From the NCBI GenBank assembly GCA_020025675.1, contig JAHHRS010000031.1, positions 1 through 25,139 of the forward strand: DNA of 25,139 bases, in the 5' to 3' direction. The notes under the pieces are model-generated. The model was not told the origin of the DNA, did no database searches, and saw nothing but the letters and a program-made list of their open reading frames with translations. The position numbers and the translations under genes are program-made. How positions within the stretch are numbered: the first letter of the stretch is position 1; each line of letters begins with the position of its first letter. Below are positions 1-8,027 of this stretch, in pieces. The DNA is from Oscillospiraceae bacterium. Its GTDB lineage: Bacteria; Bacillota; Clostridia; Oscillospirales; Oscillospiraceae.

Positions 1-420
1 TTTTCCGATAAATCAGAGAAACGCTGTTTTGAAATGCTCCTGTCAGTCTCCGGTGTAGGTCCGAAAGCCGCCATATCCATACTTTCACACAGCAGCCCGG
101 ATAATCTGGCCATTGCCATAATGAATGATGATGCAAAGGCGCTCACAGTTGCCCCCGGTATAGGAAAGAAGATTGCACAGCGCATTATTCTTGAACTCAA
201 GGATAAGATTTCTAAGGAATTCAGCTCCATAGATGCCGGCATTCCTCAGATGCCTGCTGCATTACAGGCCGGCAGTTCCAATGTGTCCGACGCTCTCACA
301 GCTCTCGGAGTGCTTGGCTATACCAGCGCTGATGTTGGCCCTGTCTTAAAAAAGCTCGACACCTCGGGTATGACTGCCGAGGAAATTATTAAGGCTGTGT
401 TAAAGCAAATGGTTAATTAA
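1..420 (+). CDS. ruvA: Holliday junction DNA helicase subunit RuvA, 5'-truncated by window edge
   Basis: RuvA binds Holliday junctions as a tetramer and loads the RuvB motor for branch migration. The frame is open from base 1 (FSDKSEKRCFEM...), so this is the C-terminal 139 residues of a roughly 200-residue protein; the first ATG in the window (34) is internal. Two helix-hairpin-helix motifs of domain II are visible, SVSGVGPKAA and VAPGIGKKIAQRI, followed by an acidic/small-residue linker and the C-terminal domain III (ALGVLGYTSADVGPVLKKL) that contacts RuvB. It ends 12 bases before ruvB, with the SD for ruvB between them, so the two are one operon as in most bacteria. Family assignment is firm; the missing N-terminal OB-fold simply lies outside the window. 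Confidence 0.96.
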   Translation, partial: FSDKSEKRCFEMLLSVSGVGPKAAISILSHSSPDNLAIAIMNDDAKALTVAPGIGKKIAQRIILELKDKISKEFSSIDAGIPQMPAALQAGSSNVSDALTALGVLGYTSADVGPVLKKLDTSGMTAEEIIKAVLKQMVN

Positions 421-432
421 GAGGATGTATAA

Positions 433-1473
433 ATGAGTATCAATTTTTCGGAAGAGGCTGAGAACGAAGTAATTACCAGCGCCCTGAATCTTTCCGAAGA
501 CAAGGGCGAGGGGTCACTCAGACCGCAGACTATAAATGAATATATAGGCCAGCAAAAGGCAAAGGATAATCTCTATGTCTTTATAAATGCGGCAAAAATG
601 AGAGGGGAGTCCTTAGACCATGTTCTGCTTCATGGCCCACCCGGTCTTGGTAAAACCACTCTTGCCGCTGTTATCGCAAACGAGATGGGCGTAAACATGC
701 GCATCACTTCCGGCCCGGCAATAGAAAAGCCCGGTGATCTGGTGGCAATGCTTACGAATTTAAATGAAGGTGACATTCTTTTTGTAGATGAAATACACCG
801 TCTAAACCGTGCCTACGAAGAGATTTTGTATCCGGCTATGGAAGACTATGCCATAGATATAATTTTAGGGAAAGGGCCTTCTGCAAACTCTATTCATCTT
901 GACTTGCCTCACTTTACCCTTATAGGAGCCACTACCCGTTCCGGTCAGCTCACAGCACCTCTTCGTGATCGTTTCGGTGTAACACTCAGACTGGAGCTAT
1001 ACTCAGATGAAGAATTGAAGCAGATAGTGGAACGTTCTGCAAAGATTTTGGATGTTGAAATTGAGCCTGAGGGTGCACTGGAAATAGCCTCACGTTCAAG
1101 AGGTACGCCCAGAATAGCAAACCGCCTTTTAAGACGTGTAAGGGACTTTGCACAGGTCCGCTCTAACGGAGTAATTACAAGAGAAGTAGCAGATAAAGCG
1201 CTTTTAAGTCTTGAAGTGGACAAACTGGGTTTGGATGCTCTTGACAGGAGAATGCTCAGAAGTATTATAGAATTTTATAACGGCGGCCCGGTCGGTCTTG
1301 AGACTTTGGCTGCAACAATTAACGAAGAAGCGGTAACTTTAGAGGATGTTTATGAACCATATCTTCTGCAAAGAGGATTCTTAACCAGGACTCCAAGAGG
1401 CCGATGTGTAACAAGAAAAGCATATGAACATCTGGGAATAGAGTACATGGGGCAGCAGCAAATGGATATTTAA
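433..1473 (+). CDS. ruvB: Holliday junction branch migration ATPase RuvB
   Basis: RuvB is the AAA+ hexameric motor that pulls DNA through RuvA-bound Holliday junctions in recombinational repair. The 346-residue length is normal. Walker A is GPPGLGKT at residues 68-75, Walker B DEIHR at 119-123, sensor I region GATTRSG near 175, the arginine-finger region APLRDRFG follows, and the C-terminal winged-helix domain ends with the family motif TPRGR. The ATG start follows GAGG with normal spacing and the gene follows ruvA closely. No SOS (LexA) box can be judged because the operon promoter lies upstream of the window. No oddities seen. Confidence 0.98.
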   Translation: MSINFSEEAENEVITSALNLSEDKGEGSLRPQTINEYIGQQKAKDNLYVFINAAKMRGESLDHVLLHGPPGLGKTTLAAVIANEMGVNMRITSGPAIEKPGDLVAMLTNLNEGDILFVDEIHRLNRAYEEILYPAMEDYAIDIILGKGPSANSIHLDLPHFTLIGATTRSGQLTAPLRDRFGVTLRLELYSDEELKQIVERSAKILDVEIEPEGALEIASRSRGTPRIANRLLRRVRDFAQVRSNGVITREVADKALLSLEVDKLGLDALDRRMLRSIIEFYNGGPVGLETLAATINEEAVTLEDVYEPYLLQRGFLTRTPRGRCVTRKAYEHLGIEYMGQQQMDI

Positions 1474-1513
1474 AATTTTTTTGCGAAAAAGCCCAAAACT
1501 CATAAAAATTCTA

Positions 1514-1541
1514 TTGACATTATAGCATGTTGTTGTATAAT
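1514..1541 (+). promoter_or_regulatory. Sigma-A type promoter for the sigma-H-like gene
   Basis: TTGACA at 1514-1519 and TATAAT at 1536-1541 are both perfect consensus hexamers, separated by 16 bases. Transcription would start near 1548, giving a leader of about 27 bases before the ATG at 1575. This suggests a strong vegetative start separate from ruvAB. Confidence 0.8.
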
Positions 1542-1574
1542 ATATATAAATAATTTGACAAAGCATTTATAGAT

Positions 1575-2192
1575 ATGATTGATTACGCTACAATTAATGA
1601 TGAACAGCTCCAAAATCTTGCCGTTAACGGTGACAGATTGGCAGAGGAGGCACTTGCTAAGCGTTATATGCGTCTTGTGAGGGCTTGTGCTCGCCCCTTA
1701 TTCCTTTCGGGAGGGGATAGCGAGGATCTTATTCAGGAGGGCATGTTTGGTTTGCTTTCTGCTATAAGGCAGTTTAATCCTGATGCAGGCTCCTCATTTT
1801 ATACATTTGCCGAGCATTGCATTAAAATGCGTCTTCTTTCAGCTGTCAAATCCGCATCCCGTTTGAAGCATTTTCCGCTCAATGATGGAATGTCATATGA
1901 GCAACTCTCCGAGAATTCCAGTACGCAATTGTCGGCGGCTCCAGAAGTTTTCCGGCGCAGTCCGGAGGACATGGTTCTGGCCAGAGAGAGCAAGGAAGAA
2001 CTTTATTGCGTTTTTTCGCAGTGCCTTTCAGATCTTGAAAGAGCAGTTCTCAATGAATATCTTGACGGGCTTTCCTATCGTGAGATAGCCGCAAAGCTTG
2101 GAAAAGATGAAAAATCCATTGATAATGCTGTGCAGCGAATAAGGCGCAAGTTGGCGCGGAACCCCAAATTAGGCGATATCAGCGATAGCTGA
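1575..2192 (+). CDS. sigH: RNA polymerase sigma factor, SigH (Spo0H)-like
   Basis: Sigma-70 family factor of the SigH type, which in Bacillus and Clostridia directs transition-phase and early sporulation genes. The 205-residue protein has region 2 at about residues 25-95: DLIQEGMFGLL binds core, and the stretch from FAEHCIKMRLL to SRLKHFPLN matches the region 2.4 area of Bacillus SigH. A polar linker follows, then region 4 at about 150-195 with LSDLERAVLNEYLDGLSYREIA and KSIDNAVQRIRRKL, almost the SigH signature as I remember it. The ATG has only a weak Shine-Dalgarno (AGAT), although a perfect sigma-A promoter precedes it. It sits after ruvB rather than in the ribosomal/rpoB neighbourhood usual for sigH. 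A paralogous SigH-like factor is possible, but the region 4 match makes SigH the best call. Confidence 0.85.
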   Translation: MIDYATINDEQLQNLAVNGDRLAEEALAKRYMRLVRACARPLFLSGGDSEDLIQEGMFGLLSAIRQFNPDAGSSFYTFAEHCIKMRLLSAVKSASRLKHFPLNDGMSYEQLSENSSTQLSAAPEVFRRSPEDMVLARESKEELYCVFSQCLSDLERAVLNEYLDGLSYREIAAKLGKDEKSIDNAVQRIRRKLARNPKLGDISDS

Positions 2193-2237
2193 ACGCAAAT
2201 ACAGCCGACAGGCATACAATCAAAGAGAGGATTCAAA

Positions 2238-2516
2238 ATGTACGAAGACAAAACCTTAGTTTGCAAAGAGTGTGGTAAAGAGTTCGTTTTCACCGCCGGT
2301 GAGCAGGAATTCTACGCAGAGCGCGGCTTCCAGAATGAGCCCCAGCGCTGCAAAGCATGCCGTGATGCACGCAAAAACGCTGCTCGTGGTCCCCGTGAGT
2401 ACTTTACTGCTACCTGTGCTGCATGCGGCGGAGAGGCAAGAGTTCCTTTCGAGCCCAAATCCGACCGTCCTGTATACTGCAGCGAGTGCTTCGCAAAGAT
2501 GAAGGAGCAGCAGTAA
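2238..2516 (+). CDS. Small zinc-ribbon protein with CxxC-x17-CxxC domain
   Basis: A 92-residue cytoplasmic protein with two zinc-binding modules. The N-terminal one is LVCKECGKEF ... QRCKACRDARK (two CxxC knuckles), resembling the probable zinc-ribbon domain found in many Firmicutes. The C-terminal one is CAAC followed by exactly 17 residues and then CSEC, the CxxC-x17-CxxC family. The function of these proteins is not established; nucleic-acid or protein binding is plausible. The start is supported by AGAGAGGA 7-8 bases upstream. The gene lies 45 bases after sigH with no clear promoter of its own and is followed by a terminator at 2547, so co-transcription with sigH is likely. Confidence 0.85.
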   Translation: MYEDKTLVCKECGKEFVFTAGEQEFYAERGFQNEPQRCKACRDARKNAARGPREYFTATCAACGGEARVPFEPKSDRPVYCSECFAKMKEQQ

Positions 2517-2546
2517 TATAGCAGCAGTCCTGAATTAATGCAAAAG

Positions 2547-2580
2547 AAAGATTGGGACGCTTAGGCGCCCCAATCTTTTA
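2547..2580 (+). terminator. Intrinsic terminator after the zinc-ribbon gene
   Basis: A stem of 14 pairs (AAAGATTGGGACGC / GCGCCCCAATCTTT, one A-C mismatch) with a four-base loop TTAG ends in a short T-run. It closes the sigH/zinc-ribbon unit. Confidence 0.85.
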
Positions 2581-2605
2581 TGTATTTTATTATGAGGTGA
2601 ATTTA

Positions 2606-2806
2606 ATGGAAATTACAAGAGAAACTCTTATTTCTGAAATTGTCGCCAATTGCCCTGAAGCTATGCCCGCATTTCAGTCCATTGGTATGCACTGCATGGG
2701 TTGTGCCCTATCCAGTGGTGAAACAGTTGAGCAGGCATGTGCTGTTCACGGTGTTGATCCCGACGAATTTTTAGACGGCCTTAACGCCTATCTTCTCACA
2801 CTTTGA
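2606..2806 (+). CDS. DUF1858 (hybrid-cluster-protein-associated redox disulfide) domain protein
   Basis: A 66-residue stand-alone DUF1858 protein, a family found alone or next to hybrid cluster proteins. The sequence runs TLISEIVANCPEAMPAFQSIGMHCMGC, with cysteines at 16, 30 and 33; the last two form a CxxC at a helix start, the presumed redox or metal-binding site. I start it at 2606 because AGGTGA sits 6 bases upstream; the longer frame from 2552 begins inside the preceding terminator and adds a stretch unlike the family. It lies between two terminators, so it may be a single-gene unit, though no promoter could be picked out. Biochemical role unknown. Confidence 0.85.
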   Translation: MEITRETLISEIVANCPEAMPAFQSIGMHCMGCALSSGETVEQACAVHGVDPDEFLDGLNAYLLTL

Positions 2807-2821
2807 GAATAAATTTATGTG

Positions 2822-2853
2822 AAAAGCCGGAGTAATTCCGGCTTTTAATTTTT
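2822..2853 (+). terminator. Intrinsic terminator after the DUF1858 gene
   Basis: A perfect 10-bp stem, AAAAGCCGGA / TCCGGCTTTT, with a five-base loop, followed by AATTTTT. It lies between the DUF1858 gene and trmK, so trmK is either read through or has a promoter that I could not identify. Confidence 0.85.
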
Positions 2854-2865
2854 ATAGGTGCCTTT

Positions 2866-3543
2866 ATGAATAAAAGACTTAAAAAAATAGCGGAGTATAT
2901 AGAACAAGGCTCCGGTTTTATAGATGTAGGTACAGATCATGGCTATCTTCCCGCTTTTATGGCTCTAAACGGTTATTCAGGAAATATCTTTGCCTCAGAT
3001 TTAAGGGAAGGTCCTTTGAGTTCCGCAAAGCACACAGCTGAACACTCTGGTCTTACGGACAGAATTAATTTTATTCTGTGTGACGGGCTGGAACTGTGCC
3101 CTGATGACCGGATTGACACCATAGTTATTGCAGGTATGGGCGGGGATAATATTTGCGGTATTCTCGATAGAGCCGAGTGGTGCATGGACTCAAAATATAA
3201 GCTTATTTTGCAGCCAATGAAAAAATCTGAAATTTTAAGGTACTGGCTTACCAACAACGGGTTTACTATTGAAGCAGAAGATTTAGTTAGAGACAGTGGT
3301 ATGGTGTATCAGGTAATATGTGCCCGTTTCGGAGGGATGCAAAGTTTGAATGACGGAGAAATATACACCGGTAAATATGAACTTGTATGCGAGAATCCTC
3401 TTTTTAATGACATACTGCAAATTCAGATAAACCGTTTTGAAAAAACGCTCGACGGTCTTAAAAAAACGGGATCAGAACCGTATAAAGCAAAAATAAAGCT
3501 GTATTCTGAAATATTATTTCAGTTAAAGGAGATGAAAAAGTGA
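2866..3543 (+). CDS. trmK: tRNA (adenine(22)-N1)-methyltransferase TrmK
   Basis: TrmK (YqfN in Bacillus) methylates N1 of A22 in tRNA using S-adenosylmethionine. The 225-residue protein opens with the family's N-terminal RLKKIAEYI, then the SAM-binding motif FIDVGTDHGYLP at about residues 18-29, the acidic ASDLREGPL strand, and the catalytic-region motif IVIAGMGGDNI at about 86-96, followed by LILQPMKKSEILRYWL. All are TrmK hallmarks. Its stop codon overlaps the GTG start of the Nif3-like gene (GTGA), the same gene order as yqfN-yqfO in Bacillus, so translation is probably coupled. The SD is weak (ATAGGTG, 6 bases before ATG). Confidence 0.93.
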   Translation: MNKRLKKIAEYIEQGSGFIDVGTDHGYLPAFMALNGYSGNIFASDLREGPLSSAKHTAEHSGLTDRINFILCDGLELCPDDRIDTIVIAGMGGDNICGILDRAEWCMDSKYKLILQPMKKSEILRYWLTNNGFTIEAEDLVRDSGMVYQVICARFGGMQSLNDGEIYTGKYELVCENPLFNDILQIQINRFEKTLDGLKKTGSEPYKAKIKLYSEILFQLKEMKK

Positions 3544-4304
3544 CCACTGTTTCCGATATATATAATAACCTTTGTGAACTTGCCCCGATTGAAAGTCAGC
3601 TTGATTTTGATAATGCCGGTTTTCTTGTGGGAAGATCCGATAGAGAAGTTAAAAAAGTTTTGCTCAGTCTTGATATAACCGATGAGGTAATTTCTGAAGC
3701 TGAAATGCTGGGAGCTGAGCTTATAGTCTCCCACCATCCGCTGATTTTTACCCCGTTGCGTGCTCTTACTGATAGCAGTTACGGCAGTAAAGCCCTTAAA
3801 ATGGCCGAAAAAAACATAGCTGCAATATGTATGCACACAAATCTCGATATAGCCAAAGGGGGGGTGAACGATATTCTTTTATCCCTTATGGGTGCTGAAG
3901 GAACTGATTGCGTTGATGAGGACGGTTGCGGCAGAATAGGCGAATTTGACAGTGATATTGCTTTTAAGGATTTTTTAATACTGTGCAAGGCGGCGCTGAA
4001 TGCTAAGGGACTTAGATATTACGATGCAGGTAAACCTGTTAAAAGGATCGCTGTCATGGGGGGCTCCGGCGGAGACTCAATAGATTCTGCTTTTAATAAG
4101 GGCTGTGATACCTATCTTACAGCTGACATAAAATATCACCAGTTTCTGAGAGCTCAGGAGCTTGGAATAAACCTGATAGACGGGGACCATTTTTATACCG
4201 AAAATCCTGTTATCCCTGTTCTTGCAGATAGACTTTCATCGGCATTTCCTCAGGTAGAGTTTATCGTTTCAAAACTGCATCACGCAATAATAGACTTTGT
4301 CTGA
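3540..4304 (+). CDS. Nif3-like dinuclear metal center hexameric protein (YqfO family)
   Basis: Nif3/YqfO/YbgI family protein: a toroidal hexamer with a two-metal site and a still debated function, sometimes called GTP cyclohydrolase I type 2. The 254 residues include the N-terminal metal motif SHHPLIF (about residues 63-69), CMHTNLD (about 96-102), and the C-terminal GDHFYTEN (about 219-226), which together supply the His, Asp and Glu ligands. It lacks the central CutA-like insertion of the 370-residue Bacillus version, so it is the short form. The GTG start overlaps the trmK stop by four bases. GGAG lies at 3529-3532 inside trmK. No terminator is evident before spoIVA. Confidence 0.92.
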   Translation: MTTVSDIYNNLCELAPIESQLDFDNAGFLVGRSDREVKKVLLSLDITDEVISEAEMLGAELIVSHHPLIFTPLRALTDSSYGSKALKMAEKNIAAICMHTNLDIAKGGVNDILLSLMGAEGTDCVDEDGCGRIGEFDSDIAFKDFLILCKAALNAKGLRYYDAGKPVKRIAVMGGSGGDSIDSAFNKGCDTYLTADIKYHQFLRAQELGINLIDGDHFYTENPVIPVLADRLSSAFPQVEFIVSKLHHAIIDFV

Positions 4305-4312
4305 GTGGCTTG

Positions 4313-4341
4313 TCATAAACTGCCTTCGCTTTTCATAAACT
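4313..4341 (+). promoter_or_regulatory. Sigma-E type (mother-cell) promoter for spoIVA
   Basis: TCATAAA at 4313-4319 and CATAAACT at 4334-4341 are separated by 14 bases. The Bacillus sigma-E consensus is roughly KMATATT-14-CATACAMT, so the match is 5 of 7 and 7 of 8 with exact spacing. Transcription would start near 4348-4350. Sigma-E control is what is known for spoIVA in Bacillus; the assignment here is inferred from the motif alone. Confidence 0.65.
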
Positions 4342-4378
4342 CGTACAAACGAGAACATGAGAGCGGAGGCTTATTTAT

Positions 4379-5857
4379 ATGACAGGAACTAATATCTATC
4401 GCGATATAGCGGCACGAACAGACGGAGCTTTCATGCTTGGAGTTGTCGGACCTGTGAGGACAGGGAAATCCACCTTTATAAAGCGTTTTATGGAGACCAT
4501 GGTTATCCCTCAGATCGACAACACATATATGCGTGAAAGAGCAAAGGATGAACTGCCGCAGAGCGGCTCAGGCAAAACCATAATGACAGCAGAGCCCAAA
4601 TTTGTACCTGAGGATGCAGTAAACATTTCTCTGGATCGACATACACAGCTCTCTGTTCGTCTGGTGGACTGTGTCGGATACATGGTTGACGGAGTATCAG
4701 GTCAGTATGAAGACGGCAGTGAGAGGCTTGTAACAACGCCTTGGTTTGACCATGAAGTTACGATAGCCGATGCCGCAGAAAAAGGCACTCACAAGGTAAT
4801 TGCGGAGCACTCTACTATTGGGATTGTGGTTACAACAGACGGAACAGTTTGCGACATTCCCAGAGAAAAATACATAGAACCTGAAGAGCGTGTCATTCTG
4901 GAGCTTAAAAGTATAGGCAAACCGTTTGTCGTACTTTTAAACAGTGTAAATCCTCAGTCTGAAAGTGCCTTGGCTATTGCTGCTGAAATATCTGAAAAGT
5001 TTTCTGTAGAATGTATGCCCGTAAACTGTCTTAAGCTGAGTGAAGAAGATGTAGCAGGGATTATGCAGTCTGTGCTTATGGAATTTCCCCTTAAATCTCT
5101 TGGATTTTACATGCCTGAATGGCTTGACGCATTAAACAGTGATAATGATCTTAAATCAGAAATATTTTCCAATATTCAGGAAAGCTTCGGCAATGTAGTA
5201 AAAATCAAAGATTGCGTAAATGCGCTGAAAGTATTCTCTGATTGCGAAAAAGTAAAGTCATCTGAAATCATAAATAAAGATTTGGGAAGCGGTGCTGTAA
5301 CTGTGGATATACAGCTGCCCAGAGCGCTGTACTATAATACAATTAGCGAACAGACCGGAATAGAAATAAAGAATGACGGAGACCTTATTTCTACCCTTGC
5401 TGAAATGAGTCTTATAAAATCAGACTACGACAGACTGCGGCAAGCGCTCCAGGACGTACGGGAAAAAGGTTACGGTGTTGTTATGCCGGATTCTTCGCAA
5501 ATGCGTTTAGAAGAGCCGCAGATAGTAAAGCAGGGGGGTAAATATTCAGTACGTCTTAAAGCAAATGCCCCGGCGATACACATGCTTATGACAAACGTAG
5601 AAACTGAGGTAACTCCTGCCATTGGCGGTGAAACTGCCTCAGAAGATATAATAAACTTCCTGCTACAAGGCTTTGACGGAGATGTTAATCGTATTTGGCA
5701 GTCAAATATATTCGGCAAATCTCTATATGACATAGCTGAAGAGGGATTAAGCTCTAAAATTGAAGCTTTACCAGAAAACGCTAAGCTAAAACTCAGGAGC
5801 ACGTTACAGCGCATAATAAATGAAGGCAGTGGGGGACTTATATGTATTCTCCTGTGA
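4379..5857 (+). CDS. spoIVA: Stage IV sporulation protein A (coat basement ATPase)
   Basis: SpoIVA is a mother-cell ATPase that hydrolyses ATP to polymerise on the forespore surface, forming the platform for the spore coat; it is also needed for cortex formation. The protein is 492 residues, the usual length. The N-terminal P-loop GPVRTGKST at residues 24-32 follows MTGTNIYRDIAARTDG, which is characteristic, and LVDCVGYMVDG is the Walker B/switch region. The C-terminal GGLICILL is typical of the family's conserved tail needed for localisation. GGAGG at 4365-4369 is nine bases from the ATG. A sigma-E-like promoter lies directly upstream and a strong terminator follows. Assignment is firm. Confidence 0.97.
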   Translation: MTGTNIYRDIAARTDGAFMLGVVGPVRTGKSTFIKRFMETMVIPQIDNTYMRERAKDELPQSGSGKTIMTAEPKFVPEDAVNISLDRHTQLSVRLVDCVGYMVDGVSGQYEDGSERLVTTPWFDHEVTIADAAEKGTHKVIAEHSTIGIVVTTDGTVCDIPREKYIEPEERVILELKSIGKPFVVLLNSVNPQSESALAIAAEISEKFSVECMPVNCLKLSEEDVAGIMQSVLMEFPLKSLGFYMPEWLDALNSDNDLKSEIFSNIQESFGNVVKIKDCVNALKVFSDCEKVKSSEIINKDLGSGAVTVDIQLPRALYYNTISEQTGIEIKNDGDLISTLAEMSLIKSDYDRLRQALQDVREKGYGVVMPDSSQMRLEEPQIVKQGGKYSVRLKANAPAIHMLMTNVETEVTPAIGGETASEDIINFLLQGFDGDVNRIWQSNIFGKSLYDIAEEGLSSKIEALPENAKLKLRSTLQRIINEGSGGLICILL

Positions 5858-5880
5858 ATACAGTATGAGCATTGACTTGG

Positions 5881-5919
5881 AGGGGCTGAGCATTTATAAT
5901 ATTCTCAGCCCCATTTTTT
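5881..5919 (+). terminator. Intrinsic terminator after spoIVA
   Basis: A stem AGGGGCTGAG / CTCAGCCCCA of 10 pairs around a 13-base AT-rich loop, followed by TTTTTT. It ends immediately before the SD of the amidase gene. Confidence 0.88.
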
Positions 5920-5930
5920 GAGGTATGCAG

Positions 5931-6638
5931 ATGTTTTGTACATTTAAAATCAAAAATTTAAGCGGCTTTATTTCATGGATTCTTGTCACTCTATCAGTGA
6001 TTATGTTGATTCTGACTTCATATAACATGATGGTCAAGGAGAGCTTTAAGCCTGAAGAGGAAAAATTCTGTCTTGTAATAGACCCCGGACATGGTGGCAT
6101 AGATGGGGGTGCTATTGCGTTAAACGGGGTAAAGGAGAGCGATCTCAACCTTGCTATCGGTCTGAAGCTGCAGAAGCTTGGCGATTTCGTAGGTATTAAT
6201 ACCGTTATGACAAGAGTTGATGACAGCATGAGAACAGATGTAAAATCATATAGTGAGCACGAAGAGCTTGTATACAGAACCGAACTTGCAAATTCGGCTC
6301 GTAACGCCGTTTTAGTAAGTATACACCAAAATTGCTACCCGACCTCTCAGCCATGCGGGGCTCAAGTAATGTATGCAAAAAGTGATGGCAGCCGCACTTT
6401 CGGAGAGCTTAGTCATAATAACATTATAAATTTCCTTGAACCGGAAAATCGGCGGGTTCTTGAGCCTGCGCCAAAGAGTTTGTACATAACTTCAAATGTT
6501 ACATGTCCCGCCATTTTGGTTGAGTGTGGTTTTATTTCTAATTTTTCGGATTTGGAAAAACTGAGCAGCAAGGAATATCAAACAGCCTTTGCATCTGTGC
6601 TTATGAGCTCCTATCTGCAATTTATAAATTCTGTCTGA
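5931..6638 (+). CDS. cwlD: N-acetylmuramoyl-L-alanine amidase, CwlD-like
   Basis: Amidase_3 family zinc amidase. CwlD acts during sporulation to remove peptides from cortex peptidoglycan before muramic-lactam formation, which marks cortex for germination enzymes. After an N-terminal membrane helix (about residues 12-32, signal anchor) come the zinc ligands and catalytic residues: DPGHGGIDGG (His), VKESDLNL (Glu), SIHQN (His) and LVECGF (catalytic Glu near 198). At 235 residues it is close to Bacillus CwlD. I choose ATG 5931 because GAGG at 5920-5923 is seven bases upstream; the ATG at 5925 is only one base from it. Position directly after spoIVA supports a sporulation role, but a vegetative amidase cannot be excluded. 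Confidence 0.85.
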   Translation: MFCTFKIKNLSGFISWILVTLSVIMLILTSYNMMVKESFKPEEEKFCLVIDPGHGGIDGGAIALNGVKESDLNLAIGLKLQKLGDFVGINTVMTRVDDSMRTDVKSYSEHEELVYRTELANSARNAVLVSIHQNCYPTSQPCGAQVMYAKSDGSRTFGELSHNNIINFLEPENRRVLEPAPKSLYITSNVTCPAILVECGFISNFSDLEKLSSKEYQTAFASVLMSSYLQFINSV

Positions 6639-6656
6639 TAAAAACGGAGAAAAAAT

Positions 6657-8027
6657 ATGGCAAAACAAAAGACTGTATATGTGTGTTCGGAATGCGGTAA
6701 TGAGACTGCCAACTGGGCGGGAAAATGTCCTGCCTGCGGTACTTGGAACACACTGCAAGAAGTTAAGCTTGAAGGAAAATCAAATCAGAAGCGCAGCACA
6801 GGCATTTTCCATGCTCAAGCCCCTAAAAAGCTGTCAGATCTTGACACAAGCTCCGAAATTCGCTTTTCTACCGGAATAAGTGAGTTTGACAGAGTACTTG
6901 GCGGCGGCGCTGTGGAGGGTTCATTGGTACTTGTAGGCGGTGCTCCCGGCATAGGTAAGTCTACACTGCTTTTGCAAATGTGTGGCAGGGAAGCAAGCAA
7001 CAGAAAAATTCTCTATGTTACAGGAGAAGAAAGTGAGCGTCAGTTAAAGCTGAGAGCCACAAGACTTGGAGTTCAGAACAACGAGCTCTATGTACTGGCT
7101 GAAACTGATATGGATAATATTCTTAACTGCATTCAGGAATTGTCTCCCGAAATTGTAATCATAGACTCTGTTCAAACCATCTCGGATGCTGATATAAGCT
7201 CAGCTCCCGGCAGCATTACTCAAGTACGTGAATGTACAATGCGGATAATGCGCACGGCTAAAGACAAAGGTCTTACAGTTTTTGTTGTCGGACATATAAA
7301 CAAAGAAGGCAGCATTGCAGGCCCTAAAGTTCTGGAACACATGGTAGACTGCGTTTTGTATTTTGAGGGTGAAAGAAGCACCAGCTTCAGAATACTGAGA
7401 GCTGCCAAAAACCGTTTTGGTTCTACAAACGAAATAGGCGTTTTTGAAATGGCGGAAAAGGGTCTGAAGTGCGTAGAAAACCCATCTGAAATGTTGCTTT
7501 CCGGCAGACCGGAAAACTGTCCGGGTACATGCGTTGCATGTGTCATTGAAGGTACACGGCCCATTCTTGCTGAGGTTCAGGCTCTTGTTAGCCCAGGAAG
7601 CGGCTATAATGCAGCAAGACGTTCAAACGGTATTGATTATAACCGCTCTGCCATGCTATTGGCAGTTCTCGAAAAGCGCGGGGGAATGCCGGTCGGTAAT
7701 TGTGACTCATACATAAATGTTATCGGAGGGCTTTCTCTTGATGAGCCGGCAGCAGACCTTGCCACAATTCTGGCTATTGCCTCAAGCTTTTTGGATAGAC
7801 CTTTGGGGGCTGATTTAGCGGCAATTGGCGAGGTGGGCCTTTCGGGAGAAATTCGCAGTGTTAGCTTATTAAATCAGAGACTGTCAGAGATTTCACGTCT
7901 GGGATTTACACGCTGTATTATTCCATCCAATATAAGAGATGATATAGGCAGTTTTAATGGCTTAAAGCTGATAAAAGTCAGAAATATAAGCGAAGCCATT
8001 GGGGCCTCCTTAGGTAAAAATGAGTAA
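6657..8027 (+). CDS. radA: DNA repair protein RadA/Sms
   Basis: RadA is a RecA-like hexameric helicase that promotes branch migration of D-loops during recombinational repair. The 456 residues show the N-terminal zinc finger (C10, C13, C24, C27), Walker A GGAPGIGKST at 94-103, the RadA-specific KNRFG at 251-255, and the C-terminal Lon-protease-like domain (VIGGLSLDEPAADLA) without the catalytic Ser-Lys pair, as is normal. The SD is GGAG before ATG. The downstream gene overlaps its end by eight bases. In many Firmicutes radA neighbours disA; that gene is not here. Confidence 0.97.
   Translation: MAKQKTVYVCSECGNETANWAGKCPACGTWNTLQEVKLEGKSNQKRSTGIFHAQAPKKLSDLDTSSEIRFSTGISEFDRVLGGGAVEGSLVLVGGAPGIGKSTLLLQMCGREASNRKILYVTGEESERQLKLRATRLGVQNNELYVLAETDMDNILNCIQELSPEIVIIDSVQTISDADISSAPGSITQVRECTMRIMRTAKDKGLTVFVVGHINKEGSIAGPKVLEHMVDCVLYFEGERSTSFRILRAAKNRFGSTNEIGVFEMAEKGLKCVENPSEMLLSGRPENCPGTCVACVIEGTRPILAEVQALVSPGSGYNAARRSNGIDYNRSAMLLAVLEKRGGMPVGNCDSYINVIGGLSLDEPAADLATILAIASSFLDRPLGADLAAIGEVGLSGEIRSVSLLNQRLSEISRLGFTRCIIPSNIRDDIGSFNGLKLIKVRNISEAIGASLGKNE

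Noticed and set aside
1481..1500. TTTTTTTGCGAAAAA after ruvB as terminator
   Set aside because: The stem is only A-T pairs and has no following T-run.
2552..2605. N-terminal extension of the DUF1858 protein (18 residues)
   Set aside because: It starts inside a terminator stem, has no SD, and the family begins at the later ATG with a good SD.
4340..4353. Small hairpin CTCGT/ACGAG near the spoIVA start site
   Set aside because: Only five pairs with a four-base loop and no T-run; too weak to call a regulatory element.
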